Virus record (IMG/VR): IMGVR_UViG_3300006751_000037
Coordinates: 1-38,419 of that record
Direction: 5' to 3' (one strand)
Origin: a virus
DNA: 38,419 nucleotides
Positions 25,414 to 34,600 of the stretch are shown piece after piece. Positions within the stretch are counted from its first letter, which is position 1. The number at the start of each line of letters is the position of its first letter. The position numbers and the translations under genes are program-made. The notes below the pieces were generated by a model. The model had not been told where the DNA came from, searched no databases, and worked only from the letters and a program-made list of their open reading frames with translations.

Positions 25414-27615
25414 TTATTCGCACAGGAGTTTAAATGTTCCTGATGGTGTATCAATACTTACTCTACCACTAACTGTTTCGGTAAGACCAGAACTTAATGC
25501 TGTTATAGTACTAATACCAGTAGCAGTTAGAGTATCAAATTTTATATTTCCATTATCAACTTTCATACTAGGTCTAATAGATTTAGTTTCTAATCCTTCC
25601 TCAGTTGGAGTAAATGGTGGGGATGTATCTAATGGTGGGCAACATAATACTCTTTGATTTACATCACTACTTTCTCTTGTTGCTGTAACTTTTTCACCTT
25701 CCAGTAATTTTGCTGTTGTTGCATTGTTAATAGTAATATTATTACCAGGTGTACCAGTTATTGTAGTATTTGCTGCAAATTGTGATCCTAAAACAGAATA
25801 TGTTCCTGAACCTAGATCACTATTATTATCTACTCCAATTGTGGTATTTCCAGCATTAACATCAGCACTTACGATTAAACAAACAGTTTCTACTGGAGTA
25901 CAGAATGCACTTAGAGAATCATTTATTAATCCCCTATCTTGATAGAAATACATTTCTCTAGAACTAAGATTCTGAGATGGGAAAATCGTAACTTGTGAAC
26001 TGCTTCCCGTTGTTGTAATACCAGTTAATGCAGATACCCCATTACAAATCAGAATCATATTAGTTCTTAGATTTGTAGTATTACCACTTGATACCGTTAA
26101 AGTAGTTCCACTTGTAGATCCAGTTACATTTTTAACAAATCCACGATGATCTATAAAGGTGATTGTATTAGATCCACTAGCAGTCATATTATTATTTAAA
26201 ACTACAAAAGAATTATAGACAATATCATTAACTACAGTATCAGCAGCAATACCAGTTCCAAATACCCTATTTCCTACTTCTATACTTTCTGTATTACTTA
26301 CTGATAAGATAGGAGATCCACTAACTGTAGTATAGGTGCCTGTTCTTCTTTCTATTTCAGAGTATGCTTCCTTGGGTTTATATTTAATATCAATTTTTTT
26401 AGTGGATCTTAATTTAACATAATCTGTTTCACTTGCAGGAGTTGCTCCTGCATCAGTAAGACCAATTATACCTCCACCAAAAAGGACTGAAGTATCTAAG
26501 TATGTTGCAAATTCACCTTTTGCGGCATTAGTAAAATCATAAGCAGTATCATATAGGTAGGTAAATCTTAAATTTGCAATATAAGTTCCTGAACCAGGAC
26601 CAGTAAAATCAAAATTAATATTTTTATCTGCAGATGTGGATGATACTGATCGTGGAATAAAGTATCGGAATCTTATTGAGTATCTTTCTGTTTCTCTAAG
26701 AACATATGTTTGATGACTAGTGCTGGTAGATTGTCCCATTACTTTAGTAAATGTGACATCAGTATTCCAGGAACCAGTAATAGAATTAGTACCATCTGGT
26801 CTTTCAAATGTAATTACTCCAGTAGTTTTATCAATACCAGTTACTGCCGCATCTGCTTGTATATGATTTCCTGGTTCTGTTGCACTCATTCCAATGGCAA
26901 CATATTTTGTATTTGCTGGGCTATCTATAGTTAAGGTATTTCCAGCACTACTTGCTTCAGCAGCAAAAGTTCTTGCTATTCCTATATTCTGATGTTCTGT
27001 ATATTTTGTTCCTGAACCTGTGTTATGATAACTTTCAGTTTCAAAGTCAAATGTAAAGCAATTTGCACTAGATATATGAAATGTATGTAATCCTGTTTGT
27101 GTTGGTATGAAAAATCCTTCCCATTCAATTCCACCGTCTGCATCAGATGATGCTGGATCTAATTTATCAGTATATGTAAATTCACCATCTTGCCAAAAAT
27201 AATCTATTTTAAATGGACTTCCACTAAAAATATTTGCTGTATTTTCATCTACTTGATTAGAATCATAATAACTTGCTTTTAGTCCATTACCACCCTTTAG
27301 TCTTGGTTCTCCACTAAAGACTCTAAATTTGTCTAATTTGTTTTTATATGTTATTGGTGGTGAAACTGCAGAAGATGTTCCACTACTATTTGTACTTTCT
27401 GTTGCACTACCAATAACTTTTTGATATCCGTCAGGGCCTAAATTAGCATTCCATATATTTCTAATTGAATTTAAATCTTCACTTATATAATTGGCAGGAG
27501 ATGCTTTTGTAACTAATCCATCTAAAAGATTATTTAAGGCATCTTTTGCATTGCCAACATCTGAAAGATTATTGTCTCTTCGTATACCTATTCTTTGAAA
27601 TACTTTTTGCGGCAT
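25414..27615 (-). CDS. PA14-domain tail protein on the opposite strand, 733 aa
   Basis: Residues 1-30 carry the shared tag (GIRRDNNLSDVGNAKDALNNL at 10-30). Residues about 110-355 look like a PA14 domain, a carbohydrate-binding beta-barrel: GLKASYYDSN, FKIDYFWQDGEF, IEWEGFFIPTQTGLHTFHIS, and after an insert RYSIRFRYFIPRS and YIANLRFTYLYD. The insert (about 224-290) resembles three further beta repeats at about 435-488, 499-557 and 588-648 of the form 'G..L.V.....i..G..V.GtGI..dT.V..I'. A short end (IRPSMKVDNGNIKFDTL) suggests a trimer-forming tip. Similar PA14 proteins occur among tail proteins of T4-like cyanophages, where the gp10 number is sometimes used; a glycan-binding role is likely. 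Confidence 0.72.
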   Translation of the reverse strand: MPQKVFQRIGIRRDNNLSDVGNAKDALNNLLDGLVTKASPANYISEDLNSIRNIWNANLGPDGYQKVIGSATESTNSSGTSSAVSPPITYKNKLDKFRVFSGEPRLKGGNGLKASYYDSNQVDENTANIFSGSPFKIDYFWQDGEFTYTDKLDPASSDADGGIEWEGFFIPTQTGLHTFHISSANCFTFDFETESYHNTGSGTKYTEHQNIGIARTFAAEASSAGNTLTIDSPANTKYVAIGMSATEPGNHIQADAAVTGIDKTTGVITFERPDGTNSITGSWNTDVTFTKVMGQSTSTSHQTYVLRETERYSIRFRYFIPRSVSSTSADKNINFDFTGPGSGTYIANLRFTYLYDTAYDFTNAAKGEFATYLDTSVLFGGGIIGLTDAGATPASETDYVKLRSTKKIDIKYKPKEAYSEIERRTGTYTTVSGSPILSVSNTESIEVGNRVFGTGIAADTVVNDIVYNSFVVLNNNMTASGSNTITFIDHRGFVKNVTGSTSGTTLTVSSGNTTNLRTNMILICNGVSALTGITTTGSSSQVTIFPSQNLSSREMYFYQDRGLINDSLSAFCTPVETVCLIVSADVNAGNTTIGVDNNSDLGSGTYSVLGSQFAANTTITGTPGNNITINNATTAKLLEGEKVTATRESSDVNQRVLCCPPLDTSPPFTPTEEGLETKSIRPSMKVDNGNIKFDTLTATGISTITALSSGLTETVSGRVSIDTPSGTFKLLCE

Positions 27616-27629
27616 CTTGACTTTTTAGG

Positions 27630-27636
27630 TATTTAG
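27630..27636 (-). promoter_or_regulatory. late promoter motif CTAAATA for the PA14 gene
   Basis: On the minus strand CTAAATA ends 14 bases before the PA14 ATG (27615). This would let the inverted gene be expressed late on its own. The transcript leader would be only a few bases long. Confidence 0.5.
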
Positions 27637-27671
27637 GTTATAATATATAAAAATAGTTATTATTCAGAAAT

Positions 27672-27890
27672 ATGGATCCGCAGAAGGAATTACTTGAAGA
27701 TCTCTTAAAACAAAGAAAAGAACTACAAACAAAACTTGTTGAGATCCAGCAAGAACATAATACAATGAAAGAACAGTATATAAGGATGCAAGGTGCAATA
27801 GATGTACTAGAACATCTTTTAGGTGAAGTAAAAGATCCAGAGATACCACCAGAAGCATTTCCGCCATCACCAGTTGACACAGACTCCTAA
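27672..27890 (+). CDS. small coiled-coil protein, 72 aa
   Basis: I cannot assign a function. Residues 3-50 form a charged heptad-like helix (ELLEDLLKQRKELQTKLVEI, then QYIRMQGAIDVLEHLLG), followed by a Pro-rich tail (EIPPEAFPPSPVDTD). The ATG is 56 bases from the divergent PA14 start. Upstream lies only a weak TATAAAAATA (27646-27655) as a possible late element. Its last codons contain the -35 box of the promoter of the next genes. It may be a scaffold or assembly factor; similar short coiled-coil proteins occur in T4-like phages near tail genes. Confidence 0.7.
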   Translation: MDPQKELLEDLLKQRKELQTKLVEIQQEHNTMKEQYIRMQGAIDVLEHLLGEVKDPEIPPEAFPPSPVDTDS

Positions 27891-27902
27891 GTAGGGTATA
27901 AT
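27874..27902 (+). promoter_or_regulatory. consensus sigma70-type promoter, TTGACA-17-TATAAT
   Basis: TTGACA (27874-27879) is followed by exactly 17 bases and TATAAT (27897-27902), the full bacterial housekeeping consensus. The -35 box lies in the last codons of the 72-aa gene. A start site near 27909 would give a leader of about 14 bases to the ATG at 27923, preceded by GGGAGAA. A host-sigma promoter means early expression, unlike the surrounding late structural genes. Confidence 0.85.
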
Positions 27903-27922
27903 GACTTGATTGGGAGAATTCT

Positions 27923-28111
27923 ATGGATGATGATTTTATAAATCGCACTATTATTGATGTGTGTAATAGATCTTTTCTTCTTATTTCTGATGATGGAGAA
28001 GAGAGAGTAATAACGTGTGAAACAACTGAACAGTTTATGGATGTTAAAGAAGTAGTTCATAAATTACTTGAACCAAATAGAATAAAATATGCTAGATTAA
28101 AGATGGTCTAA
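27923..28111 (+). CDS. conserved hypothetical protein, 62 aa, behind the sigma70 promoter
   Basis: The protein is small and acidic: MDDDFINRTIIDVCNRSFLLISDDGEERVITCETTEQFMDVKEVVHKLL. It looks like a compact alpha/beta fold with strands RSFLLIS and ERVITCE and a C-terminal helix; no motif allows a function. A GGGAGAA ribosome site lies 7 bases before the ATG. Its TAA stop (28109-28111) lies within CTAAATA, a possible late promoter for the next gene. Because of its promoter it is expected to be expressed early. Confidence 0.7.
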   Translation: MDDDFINRTIIDVCNRSFLLISDDGEERVITCETTEQFMDVKEVVHKLLEPNRIKYARLKMV

Positions 28112-28130
28112 ATATCAAGACTGGATATTT
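28108..28130 (+). promoter_or_regulatory. CTAAATA motif and 7-bp inverted repeat before a 51-aa gene
   Basis: CTAAATA (28108-28114) includes the stop of the 62-aa gene. AAATATC (28110-28116) and GATATTT (28124-28130) form a perfect 7-bp inverted repeat with a 7-base loop, ending 5 bases before the ATG at 28136. It may be a late promoter, an mRNA hairpin affecting translation of the 51-aa gene, or an operator; the sequence does not decide. Confidence 0.35.
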
Positions 28131-28135
28131 ACACA

Positions 28136-28291
28136 ATGAGTAAGATTAAGTTAACTTTTGATGGATGTTATAATTATAAGAGACTTAAGAAGGAAGGTCT
28201 TATTGGTGATAAAGAGGAAATAAAAGAGTCTAAAATTAATGAAGTTGAATTTATCAAAATCCATACGGATTTAAACAACGACGCTTGCTAA
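28136..28291 (+). CDS. hypothetical protein, 51 aa
   Basis: This is a short gene with ATG 28136 and TAA 28289-28291. It encodes MSKIKLTFDGCYNYKRLKKE, then GLIGDKEEIKESKINEVEFI and KIHTDLNNDAC. It is Lys- and Glu-rich with no recognised motif. No good ribosome site precedes it, and an AT hairpin sits where one would be. It fills the space between two better genes in the same direction, 3 bases before the GTG of the next, which supports it being real. Expression with its neighbours from the sigma70 promoter is likely. Confidence 0.5.
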   Translation: MSKIKLTFDGCYNYKRLKKEGLIGDKEEIKESKINEVEFIKIHTDLNNDAC

Positions 28292-28294
28292 TCT

Positions 28295-28597
28295 GTGTAT
28301 AAAATCACTACTAAATTCTGTTGGTTTGATAGTGGTAACAAAATTGTGAAAATGTATTTCATTAATGAGATGCCATTCACTTTTGATGAGTTACCTGATG
28401 GACATTTATGGGATGAAGATCTATGTGAGATAGCAGATGAGAGTAGAGGGTATAGTGAAGATGATATGTACAAGTCTTTTAGTTATTTGGTAGAAGAAGA
28501 AGTTCATCCTGAGTTTTTTCCTCTAGAAATAGAAAATCCAGAGCTTTTACCCCCTGATATGGAGTATTATTATTCAGACGAAGATCTGGTGGAATAA
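28295..28597 (+). CDS. acidic hypothetical protein, 100 aa
   Basis: The GTG at 28295 gives MYKITTKFCWFDSGNKIVKM; an ATG at codon 20 (28352) is the alternative, but the upstream residues look like part of the domain (strand-turn-strand). The rest is very acidic and aromatic: INEMPFTFDELPDGHLWDED, then Glu/Asp-rich to the end (PPDMEYYYSDEDLVE). The strong negative charge and small size fit a DNA-mimic or protein-binding early phage factor, but this is speculation. Its stop lies inside the late promoter of the tail fibre gene. Confidence 0.65.
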   Translation: MYKITTKFCWFDSGNKIVKMYFINEMPFTFDELPDGHLWDEDLCEIADESRGYSEDDMYKSFSYLVEEEVHPEFFPLEIENPELLPPDMEYYYSDEDLVE

Positions 28598-28600
28598 ATA
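28593..28600 (+). promoter_or_regulatory. late promoter motif AATAAATA for the long tail fibre
   Basis: AATAAATA (with the TAA stop of the preceding gene at 28595-28597 inside it) lies 35 bases before the tail fibre ATG. A second, imperfect AATAAATC follows at about 28626. The full NATAAATA match and the position before a 6-kb structural gene support a late promoter. Confidence 0.65.
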
Positions 28601-28635
28601 AAACATAGAAATGTATTGACCAAAGAATAAATCCG

Positions 28636-31600
28636 ATGCCTCTTAATAAGCTGGAAAACTTTATAAAGAATACCGAGGGTCGTATTCTTTATGTTAATCC
28701 TAATGACCTTGATGCTACAGACGCAATATCAAATCAGGGTAATTCATTAACTCAACCCTTTAAGACGATTCAACGAGCGTTGCTTGAATCTGCTAGATTT
28801 TCTTACTTGAGAGGTAATGATAATGATATCATTGAGAAAACAACAGTCCTTGTATATCCTGGCGAACATGTAGTAGATAATAGACCTGGATATGGTATTA
28901 AAGTAGATCCTAGTAACTCTAGTGCAGCACAAGTAGTATCCCCTTCAGGAACTGTTTCACCTGCTACAACATTATCATTAACATTAACATCAGAGTTTGA
29001 TTTAACAAGAGAAGATAATATCCTTTATAAGTTTAATAGTATTCATGGTGGTGTAATTATTCCTCGTGGTACTTCTATTGTTGGACTAGATTTAAGAAAG
29101 ACTAAGGTTAGACCAAAATATGTTCCTAACCCAACAGATTCTACTGTCCCAGATAGTTCTATCTTTAGGGTAACTGGTGCATGTTATTTCTGGCAGTTCT
29201 CTATCTTTGATGGTGATGAGAGTGGAACAGTTTATACTGATAATACAGACTTCAGTTCTGCCAATAGATCAAAACCAACGTTCTCTCATAATAAGCTAAC
29301 TGTATTTGAATATGCAGATGGTATAAATGATCCTTCTGGATATACTAGAACTGACTTAGCAATGTATTATGCTAAGTTATCTAATGCTTATGGTGTAGAC
29401 TCTACTAGAGATATTGTAGCTGCTGACACTTATCCTACAAGTCTTGCTGGATTTGCTCCACAAAGACCTGAGTATGAAATTGTTGGTGCATTTGCTGCTG
29501 ACCCAGTTCAGATGGCATCAATTGAATCTGGTAGTGGTGGCACACCTGGTTCAATTATTACAGTTACAACGTCTACTGCTCATGGATTAAATGCAGAGAC
29601 ACCTATTAAGATTAAAGGTATTCCAGTTCCTGATTATAATATTTCAACTAAGGTTGCTAGTGTAATTAGCACCATTCAGTTCACATATATTATGCCATCT
29701 GTTAGGGTTAATTTACCTACTAATCCTAGTGCATCATCAGGAACAGTAACTATTGAAACTGATAACGTATCTGGTGCTTCACCTTATATCTTTAACTGCT
29801 CTATGCGTTCTGTATGGGGTATGAATGGTATGCTTGCCGATGGTAACAAGGCAACTGGATTTAAGTCAATGGTTGTTGCCCAGTTTACTGGTATTTCACT
29901 ACAGAAAGATGATAGAGCATTTGTAAAATATGATCAAACAAGTAGAACATATCAAGGTGTTAATATTAACTTAGTTAGGGGATCTAATCTATCTTCACAG
30001 TCATCCTCTACCGACTCTAGTAAGGTTTATCATTTAGATTCTCAAGCTGTTTATAGGAAAGATTGGGGAACCAGTCACATTAAGATTACTAATGATGCAA
30101 TTCTTCAGATAGTATCTGTGTTTGCTATTGGTTATCAGCAACACTTTGATGTAAGAACTGGTGGTGACGCATCAATTACTAACTCAAACTCTAACTTTGG
30201 TCAGATTTCACTATCTGCACAAGGATTTAAGAAAGAAGCATTTGATAAGGATAATACTGCATATGTTACTTCTGTTATTACTCCAAGGGCAGCAACAGGA
30301 TCACAAACTAGCATTGACTGGCAAGCAATCGATGTAGGTGTTACTACTGCTGTTGGTATTTCAAGTCATCTTTATATCTTAGGATTTAATAATCAGGATG
30401 ATCCACCTCCAACAGTTATTTTGGGATACCGTTTAGGTGCTAAACAGGATGATGAAATCAATGTAAAAATTTATGATGTAGCTGCCACTACGGATAGAAT
30501 TCGGACAGCACCAATTTACATGGTTGATAATGATACCAGTGCTGGATCTGGTACTACAGTTTCACAAGGAACAACATCTAAACAAAAGTCTTATACTGTT
30601 CAATCAGCAACTGTTGATAATAAACTTAATCTTGGAGCACACTCTCTTAGGACAGGTGAAAAGATACGAATTTTCAGTCATCAAGGTGATTTACCTGAGA
30701 ATTTAGAACCAAATACTGTATATTATGCTATTGACCAGCAGAATAATGCTGAAATTAAAGTAGCATCTAATAAAACAAATGCGGAGAATAATTCTTTCAT
30801 TACGATATATGGTGGATCTGGATTATATGTTGAAAGTAGAGTTCATGATAAAGATTCTGGTGATGTAGGACATCCAGTTCAGTGGGACTCATCTAATAAT
30901 CATTGGTATGTTCACGTTGGAACCAATAATTCCATTTATACTGATATATCAAATTATGGTCAATTTGGTAATATTGGTATTGGTGAAAAGACTCAAGTAT
31001 CATATGTTAGTAGAACTGATGACCAAAGAGGTCTTGATGAAAAGATCTATAAGTTACGTGTTGTAGTTCCTGCAGAGACTGTTAATGGTAAGAATCCTGA
31101 AGAAGGATTTATTATTCAGGAATCTAGTAGCACAGGAGCTAGTGCTGATACTGATTTTACTTTTACTTCACTAACTCCAGACCCAGAGAAAAAATATGGT
31201 GTTCTTAGGAATTTAAGACTTATTGATAAGTGTACAGTTTCTGCTAATGTTGTTACTGTAGAATGTGAAGTTCCCCATAATTTGAAAGTTGGTGAGCATG
31301 TTAATATTAAGAATGTATCAGATACCACTAATACTAATGGTTTATATGATACTGGATATAATGGAACATTTATTATATCAACTATCACTGATGAGAAAAC
31401 ATTTACTTATTCTGATACTGATGTAGATGGAGTTTCGCACACTATTCCTAGTGCATCTACTAATAATATATCTACGAGAAGTATAACTTCACCTAGATTT
31501 GAAAGGAATGATAATAGATCTAATTTCTACATCTATAGAAATGAGGTTATAACTCCTTATATTGAAGGTATTCAAGATGGTATCTATCACATATTTGTCA

Positions 31601-34600
31601 TAAAAGCAGATAACACTATTACTGAAGAGTTTACTGATCTTACTTATGGTCAGAATGTTGTTGATCTTTATCCACAAAGAGATAGAGATAATATTGAGGA
31701 CAATCCTCAAGCAGCACAATCTTTTGCTAAGAGAACTCCTATAGGTGATGTTGTTACTAATGAACTTAAGAAGAGTATAACAAGAGAATCTGTAAACCAA
31801 TTCTTAACAGATTTTGGTGCAGGTCATAGAATTACTGGCATATCAACATCAAATACTGCTTCTGTTCTTACATTTGATAGAAGGCATGACCTTCAAGGAC
31901 TTGTAAGTGGAACAATTACTGCGGGTTCTGGTTATACTAATGGAACTTACTATAATGTTAAGATCCTATCTGGTAACCAAGCAGGTAGTTGGAATGGAGC
32001 ACTTGCAACAGTAGTTGTATCTGGTGGACAAGTTACATCTGCTAAGATAACATCTGGTGGTTCTGGATATTCTGCTGGAACATATTTCTTTGAACAAGCA
32101 AAGATTAGTAATGGTAGTGCAGACGCAAGATTTGTCGTTTCTGCTGCTGGAATTAGTAATAACGATGGAGAGGTTCTACAGATTACAGGACTTACCACTA
32201 CTACTGATTGGCATACTTATATTGCTGATGTTCCTTCTTCAACAACCGTTTCTGTTGCTAGGACTACAGGAGATCCAATTGTTTCTCTTAATCAATATGC
32301 ATTAAATCTTGGCCCTTCTATAGCAGTAGGTTCTACAACTAACTCTCATACATCTGGTATTACAACATTCACCTGTTCTGTTGGTCATGGATTAGTTGCT
32401 GGTAATCAGTTTAGAGCTTTAGATACTAATAATAATAAACTTGGCGACTTCTATGTTAAAGAGAGAACGGGTGCTTTAACATTCTCTGCTAAGACAGCAG
32501 CTGGACTTAATACTACTGGTAACATTGGAGTTCCTACAAAGGTTCTAAGACTTGGAATGGCAGCTGCCGATGCAGTTTCTGATGATACTAATGAAAGTCT
32601 TGGTGCAAGAGGTGTTCCAGTATATGATGGGGAACAGGCAAAACTTGTTGCAAATGTAACAACTGGTAACACGATAAGAATACAAGTTCCAAGTTCTGGT
32701 ATAGGCACTGCTACTAGATTCCCAATGGGTTCTTATATCCAGATTGGTGGTGAGATAATGAGGATTACTAGTTCTACTATAACTGGTGCTTCTCTTGATA
32801 CTGTTGAAGTTGTTCGTGGTGCATTAGGAACTATTACAAAAAGTCATACTGCCAATGATCTGGTTAGAAAGATTAAACCATTAGCAGTTGAATTCCGTAG
32901 ACCATCTATTATTCGTGCATCAGGTCATACATTTGAATATGTTGGTTATGGCCCAGGTAACTATTCAACTGGTTTGCCTCAAGTTCAGGTTAGAACTTTA
33001 ACTGAAAGAGAAGAGTTCTTATCACAATCACAAGAAAGATCTTGTGGAACTGTTGTTTATACTGGTATGAATAACAGAGGTGACTTCTTTATTGGTAATA
33101 AGCGAGTTAGTTCTTCTACTGGTCAGGAAAGGACATTTGATGCTCCTGTTGCTACAATTACAGGTGAAGATCCTTCAAGACTATCAGTTATCTTTGATGA
33201 AGTAATTGTCAAGGAAAGATTGATTGTTGAGGGTGGTAAGACTAATAAGATTCTATCTCAGTTTGATGGCCCTGTAACATTCAATAAGGAAGTTAAGATT
33301 AATGATACTCTTACTGTTGTTGGTAATTTAAAATTAAATTCTCCTGTTGAGATCCTTTCTGATGTTCAATCGGTTAATAAAGATACTGGTTGTTTAGTAC
33401 TTGAAGGTGGACTTGGTGTTGAGAAGAATTTAAACGTTGGTGGTATTACTACCATTACTGATTATCTTAACGTAACTAATGGTGCTGTTATTTTAGAAGC
33501 AGGTAGTTCTAATGAAGGTTATCTGATTGACTCTGGTAATGACATTGAGATGAATCTTCACAGATCCACTGTGTCTGATCAACCAATAGTTCTTGATGTC
33601 ATAGATGGCAAGAGACTTGTTCTTGGTGCTAATGGCACTGGTAATGTTGAGATAAGAGATTCTGCTGCTGTAAATGGCGTTAGAAGAGCAATATTTACTG
33701 AGAATCAACAAGAATTGTACTATAATGGCAATGAGAAATTTGCCACAGCTCCAGGTGGTGCATTTGTAACAGGAAACTTCACTACTGACAGTTTCGAGGT
33801 TATAACTACATCAGTATTTGGTGGTTTGATATCGAATGATTCAAATTTAAGTAATGATGGTTGGTTAGCAGTTGGTTCAACAGCAACATTTGATGGAAAT
33901 GTTACTGCTCCATTATTCATAGGCAATCTTCAAGGTAATGCTGACACAGCATCTAACCTATCAGGTAATCCTAATCTTAATACTTCAGGTATCATTACAT
34001 GTTCAGTTCTTCATGCCACTAACACTGGTGCTGGTCATGGTAAGTATGTTGGAACTGGTGTTACTGTTGCAGGACATCTTTGGGTACAAGATGATTTACG
34101 TGTTAATGGTGTTACTACCTTTACGCAAAATGTTCATCTTTTAGATGATGATGTATTATACTTTGGTGGGTCAGCAGGTACAACTGATGGACTTGAAATT
34201 AAGCATAATAGTAATGAGAGTATTATAAGAGATTCTGGAACTGGTAATCTTCTTGTTCAAGGTGGTTCTACAATAAAAATCCAGAATACTTCAGCAGCCA
34301 ATAGTGCTGAGTTTGATGTTACTGCTGGTGTTAAACTTTACTGGAGAGGTTCTAATGATGGTGTTAAGTTTGAAACCCTTCAAGGTTCTAGTGGAAGTGC
34401 AGCAGCAAAAGTTCATGGTCAGTTAGATGTAACTGGTAATATTAGAGCATTTACTTCTGATATTAGACTTAAGACTAACATTGAACCAATCACTGATGCA
34501 TTATCAAAGGTTGACTCTTTAACTGGTTTCACTTATAATCACAATGAAATTGCTGCTGAATTAGGATTTGATACTGAAATTAGATATGCTGGTGTATCTG

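Noticed and set aside
22043-27615. Invertible segment (phase-variable tail cassette) between the LRR gene and the inverted PA14 gene
   Set aside because: The two gene starts are homologous at protein level and in inverted orientation, but their DNA matches only in short scattered runs. No long inverted repeat or site-specific recombinase gene is seen in the window.
27638-27948. Minus-strand open frames opposite the 72-aa gene
   Set aside because: They run opposite the coiled-coil gene and the sigma70 promoter, have Cys/Ser- and Leu-rich low-quality translations and no ribosome site.
28110-28130. Terminator after the 62-aa gene
   Set aside because: The 7-bp inverted repeat has mostly A-T pairs and no following T tract, so it is unlikely to stop transcription.
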